NCBI RefSeq assembly: GCF_004570345.1
Contig: NZ_SPQM01000117.1
Coordinates: forward strand, 1-15,297
DNA: 15,297 bases
Direction: 5' to 3'
From: Blastococcus sp. CT_GayMR20
GTDB lineage: Bacteria; Actinomycetota; Actinomycetes; Mycobacteriales; Geodermatophilaceae
Shown: one piece after another, positions 7,025 to 12,944 of the stretch
Layout: every line of letters begins with the position of its first letter
How positions within the stretch are numbered: the stretch's first letter is position 1
Position numbers and translations under genes: made by a program
The notes under the pieces: generated by a model
Database searches by the model: none
The model's input: only the letters and a program-made list of their open reading frames with translations
Told to the model about the DNA's origin: nothing

Positions 7025-7141
7025 CTCGCGGCCGATCATCAGGGCCCTCGCGCAGAGCGCCATGGCCGTGACGACGTCGCTGCCGCGCCGGATGCCGCCG
7101 TCGAGCAGCACCTCGACCTCGTCGCCGACCGCCACGACCGG
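7025..7141 (-). pseudogene. Remnant of FMN-dependent alpha-hydroxy-acid dehydrogenase (LldD/MftD type)
   Basis: On the minus strand the translated segment contains VAVGDEVEVLLDGGIRRG, then SDVVTAMALCARALMIGR. This matches the C-terminal FMN-phosphate-binding part of L-lactate dehydrogenase / glycolate-oxidase-like TIM barrels: strand 7 with DGG-[IV]-RRG, then strand 8 ending in IGR. Upstream of this point the homology stops, and the glgC-like gene begins in the opposite orientation 60 bp away. Downstream, the final helix is missing and replaced by ERHADNGESPG. Only about 39 residues of a roughly 390-residue enzyme remain, so it cannot be functional. The surviving residues are still well conserved, which suggests a recent deletion or an embedded functional reason for retention. 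Confidence 0.75.
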
Positions 7142-7201
7142 CCCGTGACCGAGTGCCACGTCGGTGTTCGTGGCGGCCCCCGACCGGGGTAGCGGACCCG
7201 C

Positions 7202-8383
7202 ATGGCCCTTCCCCGGATCCTCGTCCTCGTGCTCGCCGGCGGTGCGGGAGGCCGTCTCGAGCTCCTCACCGAGCAGCGGGCCAAGCCGGCCGTCCCGTTC
7301 GCCGGGGTCTACCGGCTGATCGACTTCCCGCTCAGCAACTGCCAGCACTCTGCGATCGCCGACGTCTGGGTGTCGGTGCAGTTCCACCCCACGTCGCTGT
7401 CGGACCACCTGGCCAACGGGCGGCCGTGGGACCTCGACCGCACGTCCGGTGGGCTGATGATGCTGCCGCCGTTCCAGGGAACCGACCGGGGCGGCTGGGT
7501 CACCGGCACCGCCAATCTGCTGTGGCGGCAGGCCGACCTCATCCGCGAGTACGCGCCCGACGCGCTCGTCGTCGTCAGCTCCGACGCCGTCTACAAGCTG
7601 GACTACCGCGAGGTGGTGGACGCCCACCTGGGGTCGGGCGCGGAGGTCACGATGGTGACGACCGAGGTCGAGGCGGACGACGCCTCCCGCTACGGGATCG
7701 TGCAGGTCGGCGGCGACGGCACGGTCGAGGACTACGCCTACAAGCCCGACGAGCCGGCCACCACGACGGCGACCAACGAGGTCTTCGTGTTCACGCCCGG
7801 GGCGACGCTCGACCGCCTCGAGGCGCTCGAGGACTCACTCGGCGACGACGGGCTCGAGGACCTCGGCAGCCACCTGCTGCCCGCGCAGACCCGCGACGGG
7901 CTGGCCCGTGCCTACCCGCTGGACGGCTACTGGCGCGACGTCGGCACCGTGCCGGCCTACTGGCAGGCGCACCAGGACTTCCTCGCCGAGGAGCCGCCGA
8001 TCGACCTCGACGACCAGGCGTGGCCGCTGCACACCCGCGGCGGCCGGCACAGCGCCGCCCGTCTGCTGAGCGGCGCGGTGGTCGAGGAGAGCCTCGTCTC
8101 CGGCGGTACCCGGATCGCCGGCGAGGTGCGCGGCTCGGTGCTCTCGCCGGGTGTCGTGGTGGAGAAGGGCGCGACCGTCGTCGACTCGGTGCTGCTGCCC
8201 GGCGTCCACGTCCGGGCCGGTGCCACGGTGCGGCGGGCGGTCCTCGACGACCGGGTCGAGGTGGGCCGGCGGGCCGCGGTCGGTGGCGACGGCGAGGTCA
8301 CCCTCGTCGGGCGCGCGGCCCGGGTGCCCGACGGTGGCGAGGTGGCCGCCGGCGCCCGGCTGCCCGACCCGGACGACGACTGA
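7202..8383 (+). CDS. glgC: GlgC-family glucose-1-phosphate adenylyltransferase
   Basis: The protein has 393 residues. An N-terminal nucleotidyltransferase domain carries the GGxGxRL loop (13-19), RAKPAVPF (26-33) and DFPLSN (41-46). The SSDAVYKLDY segment (about 125-134) aligns with the GDHIYKMDY Mg-binding motif of GlgC. YWRDVGTVPAYWQAH follows, then a C-terminal left-handed beta-helix (about 275-375) with hexapeptide-type repeats. The family makes ADP-glucose for glycogen or, in some actinobacteria, for methylglucosyl and capsular glucans. The metal-binding aspartate is kept, but flanking residues differ (SDA for GDH), and the active-site loop carries GVYRLIDF where GlgC usually has GGKFRIIDF. 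It may be a paralogue with altered nucleotide or sugar specificity. No ribosome-binding site precedes the ATG. It abuts the dehydrogenase remnant. Confidence 0.82.
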   Translation: MALPRILVLVLAGGAGGRLELLTEQRAKPAVPFAGVYRLIDFPLSNCQHSAIADVWVSVQFHPTSLSDHLANGRPWDLDRTSGGLMMLPPFQGTDRGGWVTGTANLLWRQADLIREYAPDALVVVSSDAVYKLDYREVVDAHLGSGAEVTMVTTEVEADDASRYGIVQVGGDGTVEDYAYKPDEPATTTATNEVFVFTPGATLDRLEALEDSLGDDGLEDLGSHLLPAQTRDGLARAYPLDGYWRDVGTVPAYWQAHQDFLAEEPPIDLDDQAWPLHTRGGRHSAARLLSGAVVEESLVSGGTRIAGEVRGSVLSPGVVVEKGATVVDSVLLPGVHVRAGATVRRAVLDDRVEVGRRAAVGGDGEVTLVGRAARVPDGGEVAAGARLPDPDDD

Positions 8384-8386
8384 GCG

Positions 8387-9031
8387 TCACACCGACGACG
8401 AGTCGAACTCCATCCACACGCGACGGCGGTCGGCCCGCGTCCGCACCTGCGCCATGGCGGCCACGCGGCGCCGCTGGTCCGCCGTGGCCACGTGCTGGAC
8501 GACGGCGATCTCGGCGTTCCGCATCGCCTGCTCGGCAGCGATCTCGGCCGGCGTCGACGGGTACTCCGGCGGCTCCGGCGCGAGCGTCTCGCGGGCGCCG
8601 GCGTACGGGCTGTCCTCGGGCAGGTCGCCGGTGAGCCGGCCGTAGGCGCCGAGGAGCAGGAGGGTCAGCCCCGCCACGGCGGAGAAGACGACGTTGCTGA
8701 ACTCGAAGGCCAGGAGGTTCAGCTCCGTGCGCAGCACTGCGAGGCTCAGCAGGCCCGACACGATGAAGAGGGCGCCGACGAGGATCATCACCGTCGAGGC
8801 GATCCGCGCGCCCCGGGCGGCCGCGGCGACCAGGACGCCGGCCGTGACGACGGAGACGGCCGACAGCAGGCCGTTGGAGGACATGCCCAGGATCGGCTCG
8901 CCCTCGGTCGAGAAGAAGGCCAGCCCACCGGCGAACCCGAGGATCCCGAAGACCGCGATCACGGCGGCGACCGCGACCGCGCCGACCCGGTGCACGGTCA
9001 GGACCTGGGGGTGGGGGAGGGAAAGGTGCAC
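8387..9031 (-). CDS. DUF4383 domain integral membrane protein
   Basis: This 214-residue protein has four membrane helices at about 16-40, 54-72, 78-100 and 112-130. The GGLAFFSTEGEPILGMSSNGLLSAVS loop and NLLAFEFSNVVFSAVAGLTLLLLGAYGR are characteristic of the actinobacterial DUF4383 family, whose function is unknown. After the helices comes a cytoplasmic tail (about 131-214) rich in Glu, Arg and Ala, with a probable coiled or helical stretch (PAEIAAEQAMRNAEIAV onward). The start is GTG at 9031 with GAGGAG six bases upstream. A much longer open frame continues upstream but reads as non-coding. It converges on glgC with a 3-bp gap and diverges from the TPR gene. Confidence 0.85.
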   Translation of the reverse strand: MHLSLPHPQVLTVHRVGAVAVAAVIAVFGILGFAGGLAFFSTEGEPILGMSSNGLLSAVSVVTAGVLVAAAARGARIASTVMILVGALFIVSGLLSLAVLRTELNLLAFEFSNVVFSAVAGLTLLLLGAYGRLTGDLPEDSPYAGARETLAPEPPEYPSTPAEIAAEQAMRNAEIAVVQHVATADQRRRVAAMAQVRTRADRRRVWMEFDSSSV

Positions 9032-9116
9032 GGGAGGCTCCTCGGCGCTGAGGGGTGGAATGCCCTGTCTTCCCGGGGGCCGGCCGGGGCGGATGCAGGC
9101 GCCGGGAAGTGCGCGG

Positions 9117-9137
9117 CCCGTCCGGCTGTTGGACGGG
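9117..9137 (+). promoter_or_regulatory. Hairpin sequestering the ribosome-binding site of the TPR gene
   Basis: CCCGTCC (9117-9123), a 7-nt loop and GGACGGG (9131-9137) form a perfect 7-bp stem. The downstream arm is the only Shine-Dalgarno-like sequence before the ATG at 9140. If the transcript begins upstream, folding would hide the ribosome-binding site. It could equally be a DNA-level operator. Confidence 0.5.
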
Positions 9138-9139
9138 AC

Positions 9140-9469
9140 ATGACCCAGCCGTTCGAGATCGACCTGCACTCGGAGTTCCTGCGGGCCGACCTCTTCCTCG
9201 CCATGGGCCAGCCCACCGAGGCGGCCCGGATCCTCGAGCGCGTGGTGGAGGCCGAGCCGGCCAACGAGGCCGCGCTCGAGCTGCTTGCCCGCGCCTACTT
9301 CGGCTCGGCCCAGCTGGCCCGGTCCGAGGGCGTGCTGACGAGGCTGGTCGCGCTCGCCCCCGCGAACGGGTGGGCCCGTCGCGCGCTGGCCCGCACGCTG
9401 GAGCGGCAGAGCCGGGCGGCCGACGCCGCCGTCCACCACCGCGTGGCCGACGCCCTCGGCGCCGCCTGA
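9140..9469 (+). CDS. Small tetratricopeptide-repeat protein
   Basis: The protein has 109 residues and is nearly all alpha-helical, with three consecutive TPR-like helix pairs: FLRADLFLAMGQPTEAARILERVVEAEP (14-41), NEAALELLARAYFGSAQLARSEGVLTRLVALAP (43-75) and a final NGWARRALARTLERQSRAADAAVHHRVADAL. It has no signal peptide or catalytic domain, so it probably acts as a cytoplasmic protein-protein adaptor. The ATG at 9140 is preceded by GGACGGG inside a perfect hairpin. It is divergent from the DUF4383 gene and convergent with the XRE regulator (4-bp gap). The binding partner is unknown. Confidence 0.85.
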   Translation: MTQPFEIDLHSEFLRADLFLAMGQPTEAARILERVVEAEPANEAALELLARAYFGSAQLARSEGVLTRLVALAPANGWARRALARTLERQSRAADAAVHHRVADALGAA

Positions 9470-9473
9470 CCGC

Positions 9474-10352
9474 TCAGAGGGCCGCGCCCGTCCGCCGGAC
9501 GAGGTCGAGGGACTGCTCAGGGTCCAGCGCCATGCTGCTGAGCAGCTCGAACGCCCGGCCGTAGCGGTGCACCTCGGCCTCGGAGTCGAGGTAGAAGACC
9601 CGGGTCTTGTTCTCCAGGTAGACCACGTCCGGCGCCCCGGTGGCGCGCGACTCCAGCACCGAGAAGGAGCCGGCCGTCACCGGTGGCAGCCCGGCGGCGA
9701 ACGGCAGCACCTGGAACGTGACGTTGGGCCGGCCGGCGGCGTCGGCGAGCCACTCGAGCTGTCCGCGCATGATCGCGGCGCCGCCGTCCCGACCCGGGGC
9801 GACGGCCGTCCGCCGCAGCACGGACTCGTCGAGGACCGCGTGGAGCTGCAGCGGGCCGTCCGGCTCGCCGGCGTCCAGGACGTCCTGCCGGCGCCGGCAC
9901 ACCTGCACGCGCCGGTCGACCTCCACCGGCGAGGGGGTCTCCCAGGTCGACAGGATCACCTGGCGGACGAAGTCGGGGCTCTGCAGCAGCGCGTGCGGCA
10001 CGAGCGCGCCGTAGCACCGGAGGGCGCGCGATCCGGCCTCGAGGCGGATGAGGTTCGCGTAGCCGGCCGAGAGGGTGTCGGCGTAGGCGTCCCACCAGCC
10101 CTTGTGCCGGGCGGAGGGGGCCAGTCGGCGGAGGAAGGTGGCGTGGGCGTCGGGGACGGCGTAGAGGGCGAGCAGCCGGTCGAGGTCGTCGCTCGAGATG
10201 CCGATGCGGGCGGTCTCGATGCGCGACACCTTCGACGGGGACCACCCCAGCCGCTCGGCGACGTCCTTGCCGTGCAGCGGGATGGACGCGCGCAGCCCCC
10301 GCAGCTCCCGGGCCAGCCGCCGTTCGCGCGCCGACGGCGACTCCACGACCAT
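9474..10352 (-). CDS. XRE-family regulator with DUF5753 domain
   Basis: The protein has 292 residues. A Cro/C1-type helix-turn-helix lies at about 14-70 (GKDVAERLGWSPSKVSRIETARIGISSDDLDRLLALY), and the DUF5753 domain fills about 105-285 (QLHAVLDESVLRR, then PNVTFQVLPFAAGLPPVTAGSFSVLE, then VVYLENKTRVFY). These proteins are numerous in actinobacteria, typically next to a small DUF397 protein, and include regulators of development and antibiotic production. No DUF397 gene is present here, which makes this an orphan copy. The ATG at 10352 sits 6 nt after a TAGCGT -10 box, and the promoter overlaps a TGCAA dyad, suggesting autoregulation and possible control of the divergent TIGR04222 gene. Confidence 0.92.
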   Translation of the reverse strand: MVVESPSARERRLARELRGLRASIPLHGKDVAERLGWSPSKVSRIETARIGISSDDLDRLLALYAVPDAHATFLRRLAPSARHKGWWDAYADTLSAGYANLIRLEAGSRALRCYGALVPHALLQSPDFVRQVILSTWETPSPVEVDRRVQVCRRRQDVLDAGEPDGPLQLHAVLDESVLRRTAVAPGRDGGAAIMRGQLEWLADAAGRPNVTFQVLPFAAGLPPVTAGSFSVLESRATGAPDVVYLENKTRVFYLDSEAEVHRYGRAFELLSSMALDPEQSLDLVRRTGAAL

Positions 10353-10358
10353 GACCGG

Positions 10359-10386
10359 ACGCTACGGCAGTCGTGCAATCTTGCAA
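10359..10386 (-). promoter_or_regulatory. Leaderless promoter of the XRE gene
   Basis: On the minus strand, TAGCGT (10359-10364) is a TANNNT -10 box 6 nt before the ATG. TTGCAA (10381-10386) lies 16 bp further upstream as a plausible -35 box. The transcription start would fall on or beside the A of ATG, and no ribosome-binding site is present. Confidence 0.5.
10374..10385. promoter_or_regulatory. TGCAA-TC-TTGCA dyad, candidate operator
   Basis: A perfect inverted repeat with 5-bp arms and a 2-bp centre overlaps the -35/spacer region of the XRE promoter in the XRE-TIGR04222 divergent gap. It is an AT-richer patch in very GC-rich DNA. The position fits autoregulation by the XRE protein. Binding is inferred. 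Confidence 0.5.
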
Positions 10387-10465
10387 ATGCTCTGTCGGAG
10401 GAGCGCCGCCGCTGTCACCGTTCCCGTATCGACCGAACGGCTCGCTGGCAGGAAGGACGGATCCC

Positions 10466-11152
10466 ATGAACGGACCTCGCACCCTCGCCGTCGACTTCGA
10501 CGTCTACGAGGTCGCCTACCTCGCCGGAGGGCCGCGCAGAGCGGTCGACGCCGCGATGGTCGCTCTCGTGGAGGGCGGCCGTGTGGCGGTCGACCGCACC
10601 ACCGGGCAGCTGGCGGTGGCCGACGGGGGCCGGCGGCACCCGGTGGAGGCGGCGGTGCTGGATGCCATCGGCGTCCGCCACCACCGGACGATCGCCACGG
10701 TGCGCTGGCGGGTGGAGACCGATGAGCGGCTGTCGGCCGTCCGCCGGCGGCTGGAGGGCGACGGACTGCTGCGGCCGTCGGCCCCCTCCTCCCGCCGGTA
10801 CAGCGCGTGGTCGCTGATGGCGCTCACCGCCGAGGGGCGGCGCACGCTCCGGCACCTGCGGGCGGAACCGCCGGCCGACCGGATCGCCCTCGGGACCGGC
10901 GCGCTGCCCGTCGCCCTCGGTGGGCCGGCGGCCATGACCGACCCGGCGCTGCGCTCGGCGCTCTTCGACCCGCCCGCTCCGCCCCGTCCGCGCAGCGTGT
11001 TCCGCCGGCGCCGCGACCCGTACGACGCGGCCTACGACCACCGCGGCCACTGGTGGGGGGCCGGAGCCGTCGGCGGCGCTGACTGCGGTGGCGGCGGCTG
11101 GGGTGGCGACGGAGGCGGCGGAGGCGGCGGGGACGGCGGTGGCGGCTGCTGA
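10466..11152 (+). CDS. TIGR04222-domain protein with Gly-rich cysteine tail
   Basis: The protein has 228 residues. The opening FDVYEVAYLAGGPRRAVDAA (11-30) is diagnostic of the TIGR04222 family (near uncomplexed cysteine domain), followed by winged-helix-like stretches (ALVEGGRVAVDRTTGQLAV and LEGDGLLRP). The C-terminus (about 199-228) is almost pure glycine with Cys207 and a terminal Cys228. The family's role is unknown. Many members carry a membrane helix after the domain, but none is obvious here. The start ATG at 10466 follows GGAAGGA. It is divergent from the XRE regulator, sharing a 113-bp region with the TGCAA dyad. The Gly tail is encoded by GGC/GGT-rich repeats prone to length change. 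Confidence 0.8.
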   Translation: MNGPRTLAVDFDVYEVAYLAGGPRRAVDAAMVALVEGGRVAVDRTTGQLAVADGGRRHPVEAAVLDAIGVRHHRTIATVRWRVETDERLSAVRRRLEGDGLLRPSAPSSRRYSAWSLMALTAEGRRTLRHLRAEPPADRIALGTGALPVALGGPAAMTDPALRSALFDPPAPPRPRSVFRRRRDPYDAAYDHRGHWWGAGAVGGADCGGGGWGGDGGGGGGGDGGGGC

Positions 11153-11215
11153 CGCAGCGTCACGGCACGCCGACACGTGGCCAATGTCCGGACCGCAAAC
11201 CGGGTCGGCTCCGCC

Positions 11216-11235
11216 GGTCGTGGGAACTCACGACC
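11216..11235 (+). promoter_or_regulatory. Perfect hairpin abutting a start codon
   Basis: GGTCGTG (11216-11222), a GGAACT loop and CACGACC (11229-11235) form a 7-bp stem ending one base before the ATG at 11237. The loop carries the only purine-rich ribosome-binding candidate (GGGAA). It may be a translational control hairpin or a DNA-binding dyad. Confidence 0.4.
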
Positions 11236-11236
11236 C

Positions 11237-11449
11237 ATGAGCATCCTCGGAAGGCTGATGGGAACCGCAGAGAACGCCGCCCGGAGCACCGCCCGTGGGG
11301 GACGTGGCGCCGCCCGTCCCACCCGCGGCATGGCGCGGTCGACGGGACGTCGCACCACACCCGCGCGCGGCATGGGACGCGGACGGGCCACCCCGGCGAC
11401 GAGCGGGGGCATCGGCCGGCTGGTCGAGGGCTTCCTCCGCCGCCGCTGA
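11237..11449 (+). CDS. Small Arg/Gly-rich basic protein of unknown function
   Basis: This 70-residue protein has 18 or more arginines and almost no acidic residues. A short hydrophobic N-terminal helix (MSILGRLMG) is followed by a disordered RG/TR-rich middle with repeated RGMAR and RGMGRGR units. A terminal amphipathic GIGRLVEGFLRRR resembles the N-terminal motif in reverse character. It probably binds nucleic acid or acidic surfaces, by composition only. The ATG at 11237 is preferred over the in-frame ATG at 11177 because the upstream 20 residues look non-coding and a hairpin directly precedes 11237. It converges on cobS. Confidence 0.5.
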   Translation: MSILGRLMGTAENAARSTARGGRGAARPTRGMARSTGRRTTPARGMGRGRATPATSGGIGRLVEGFLRRR

Positions 11450-11474
11450 CGCAGGTGACGGGGGGACGACTGGG

Positions 11475-12239
11475 CTAGGGGACGGCGACCGCGGCCACGA
11501 GCAGTACGGCCGCGGTCGCCGCCTCGCCCATGGCACCCATCACGTCGCCGGTCACGCCGCCGAGGCGGGCGCGGGCGCGGCGGTGCAGGACCTCGGCCGC
11601 GAGCAGTCCCGCCACGGCGCTGCCGCCGAGTTGCGCGGCGAGCGGTGGGTCCCCCAGGTACAGGGCAGCTCCACCCAGCAGCGCGGCGAGCACGAACAGC
11701 CAGCCGGCGAACCAGCCCCGGGAGACGGTTCCCGCGACGAGCCCGCCGAGCGAGGACCCCTCGGCGGTCGGGACGCCGGGCAGGCCCGTCCGCGCCATCG
11801 CGAGCCGCGCGACGACGACCGCTGTCCAGAGCGCGAGCCAGCCGTCGTCGACCGCGAGCAGCGCCGCCAGGGAGGCCACCTGCAGCAGGACCGTCAGGAC
11901 GAGCGCGACGACGCCGAACGGGCCGACGTCGCCCTGGTGCATCACCTGCAGCGAACGCTCCCGCGCCCGCAGCGGCCCCAGCCCGTCGGCGGTGTCGGCC
12001 AGCCCGTCGAGGTGCAGTCCCCGTGTCAGGACGGCCAGGGCACCGACCGCCAGCACGGCGCCGGCAAGCGGCGAGATGCCTCGCGCCCCGAGCACCGCGA
12101 CCGCTGCGGCGATCCCCCCGAGGACCAGCCCGACCGCGGGCGCCCAGGGCAGCACCCCCCGCATCGAAGCGGTGGCCCGCTCCGGGACCGGGAGGACCGT
12201 GAGCAGCGCCGCCGACTCCAGGGGCCCGGTCAGCCTCAT
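11475..12239 (-). CDS. cobS: Adenosylcobinamide-GDP ribazoletransferase (cobalamin synthase)
   Basis: This 254-residue integral membrane enzyme joins adenosylcobinamide-GDP to alpha-ribazole (or its phosphate), the last step of nucleotide-loop assembly of adenosylcobalamin. Signature motifs are RGLHLDGLADTADG (73-86, metal/GDP-binding aspartates), GDVGPFG (103-109) and the late GGVTGDVMGA loop. Several hydrophobic helices fill the remainder, and length is typical. The ATG at 12239 lies 10 bp after the stop of the histidine phosphatase gene on the same strand, so the two are probably co-transcribed. No cobU or cobT is present in the window. It is convergent with the small Arg-rich gene. Confidence 0.95.
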   Translation of the reverse strand: MRLTGPLESAALLTVLPVPERATASMRGVLPWAPAVGLVLGGIAAAVAVLGARGISPLAGAVLAVGALAVLTRGLHLDGLADTADGLGPLRARERSLQVMHQGDVGPFGVVALVLTVLLQVASLAALLAVDDGWLALWTAVVVARLAMARTGLPGVPTAEGSSLGGLVAGTVSRGWFAGWLFVLAALLGGAALYLGDPPLAAQLGGSAVAGLLAAEVLHRRARARLGGVTGDVMGAMGEAATAAVLLVAAVAVP

Positions 12240-12249
12240 CGACGGTCGT

Positions 12250-12801
12250 TCACGCGAGAACTTCGAGCCGGGTGACGGTGCCGTTGTGCGGCGTCTCGAT
12301 CGGCATCGCGTCCGCGCCCAGCCCCGCGACGACAGCCTGGATCGCGCGGATCGTGTCGCCGTGGGTCACCAGGGCGATGACGTCGGCCGGCGGCTCGGCG
12401 CACAGGTTCTTCAGGAACGCCTCCACCCGGCCGTACAGCTCGGCGAGGCTCTCGCCGCCGGGCGCCGACCAGTGCGGGTCCGTCCAGTCGACGACGTCCC
12501 AGAGCTCGCGCGACGGGCGGCCCTCGAGCTCCCCGTAGGCCTGCTCGCGCAACGCCGGTGCCGGGGTGATCGTCAGCCCTGTCGCGGCGGCGCAGTGCTC
12601 GGCGGTCTGCACGGCCCGGAGCAGGTCGCTGGAGAGCAGCGCTCCCGGGCGCAGGAGGGCAAGTTCCGCGGCGGCCGTGGCGGCCTGGGCGTGGCCGAGC
12701 TCGGTGAGCGGCACGTGCGCGGTCTGGCCCTGCATCAGCCGGGCGGCGTTCCACTCGCTCTGCCCGTGGCGGACGAGGAGGAGCGTCAGGGGGCGGGACA
12801 T
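12250..12801 (-). CDS. Histidine phosphatase family protein, possible alpha-ribazole phosphatase
   Basis: This 183-residue cytoplasmic enzyme of the phosphoglycerate-mutase-like family has the RHG motif (11-13, phospho-accepting H12), the catalytic acid in LREQAYGELEG (E86), R62 as a phosphate contact and the second histidine in THGDT (H147). It lies 10 bp upstream of cobS. CobC in other bacteria is a histidine phosphatase removing the 5' phosphate of alpha-ribazole, so a role in cobalamin assembly is a reasonable inference. Generic broad-specificity phosphatase is the alternative. The start is ATG at 12801, with a TACGCT -10-like box at 12812-12817 implying a very short leader and no ribosome-binding site. 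Confidence 0.85.
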   Translation of the reverse strand: MSRPLTLLLVRHGQSEWNAARLMQGQTAHVPLTELGHAQAATAAAELALLRPGALLSSDLLRAVQTAEHCAAATGLTITPAPALREQAYGELEGRPSRELWDVVDWTDPHWSAPGGESLAELYGRVEAFLKNLCAEPPADVIALVTHGDTIRAIQAVVAGLGADAMPIETPHNGTVTRLEVLA

Positions 12802-12811
12802 GGCGAGGGCG

Positions 12812-12817
12812 AGCGTA
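12812..12817 (-). promoter_or_regulatory. -10 element for the histidine phosphatase-cobS transcript
   Basis: TACGCT on the minus strand fits TANNNT and lies 10 nt before the ATG at 12801. That would give a leader of only a few bases. No cobalamin riboswitch is visible upstream, where only 64 bp separate this gene from the divergent leaderless ATG at 12866. Confidence 0.35.
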
Positions 12818-12852
12818 GGCGAGGGCCGTGCGGGGGGCTGCGGACCGCCTCG

Positions 12853-12858
12853 TACCGT
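12853..12858 (+). promoter_or_regulatory. -10 element upstream of the Fic-like gene
   Basis: TACCGT fits TANNNT and lies 7 nt before an ATG at 12866 that is in frame with the Fic-like protein. A transcript starting there would be leaderless for the longer form and give an 76-nt leader for the GTG at 12941. Confidence 0.35.
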
Positions 12859-12905
12859 CGTGGGAATGGCCGAGCCTGCGAGGCCACCGATGAGCACAGC
12901 ACTCG

Positions 12906-12917
12906 GGTCACGTGACC
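12906..12917. repeat. Perfect 12-bp palindrome GGTCACGTGACC, half repeated at the GTG start
   Basis: GGTCACGTGACC is self-complementary. Its CACGTGACC portion (12909-12917) recurs exactly at 12939-12947, 30 bp away, overlapping the GTG start of the Fic-like gene. Spacing close to three helical turns is compatible with an operator pair. A 10-codon reading frame also begins in it. Confidence 0.4.
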
Positions 12918-12944
12918 GACGAGCGCAGCGAGGAGAACACGTGA
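12912..12944 (+). CDS. Possible 10-codon leader ORF coupled to the Fic-like gene
   Basis: GTG at 12912 opens a frame encoding MTDERSEENT that stops at TGA 12942-12944. The stop overlaps the GTG start codon (12941-12943) of the Fic-like gene, and the GAGGAG ribosome-binding site lies within this frame. Translation would be coupled. It lacks a ribosome-binding site of its own, and similar Asp/Glu/Arg/Ser runs may simply reflect a repeated start-site sequence context. Confidence 0.2.
   Translation: MTDERSEENT

Noticed and set aside
5769..7148. 459-codon plus-strand open frame antisense to the MFS gene
   Set aside because: The translation is Gln/Asp/Gly/Glu/Arg-rich, typical of the antisense of a membrane protein gene, with no domain.
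7187..7201. TAGCGG as a -10 box for a leaderless glgC start
   Set aside because: The conserved last T of TANNNT is missing, so it was not listed as a promoter, although its spacing to the ATG (about 6 nt) resembles the leaderless cases.
11083..11150. GGC/GGT-rich tandem repeat as a separate repeat element
   Set aside because: It lies in frame within the TIGR04222 gene and simply encodes the glycine tail.
12802..12940. Cobalamin riboswitch upstream of the phosphatase-cobS genes
   Set aside because: The gap is too short, the likely message is nearly leaderless, and no B12-box-like sequence was seen.
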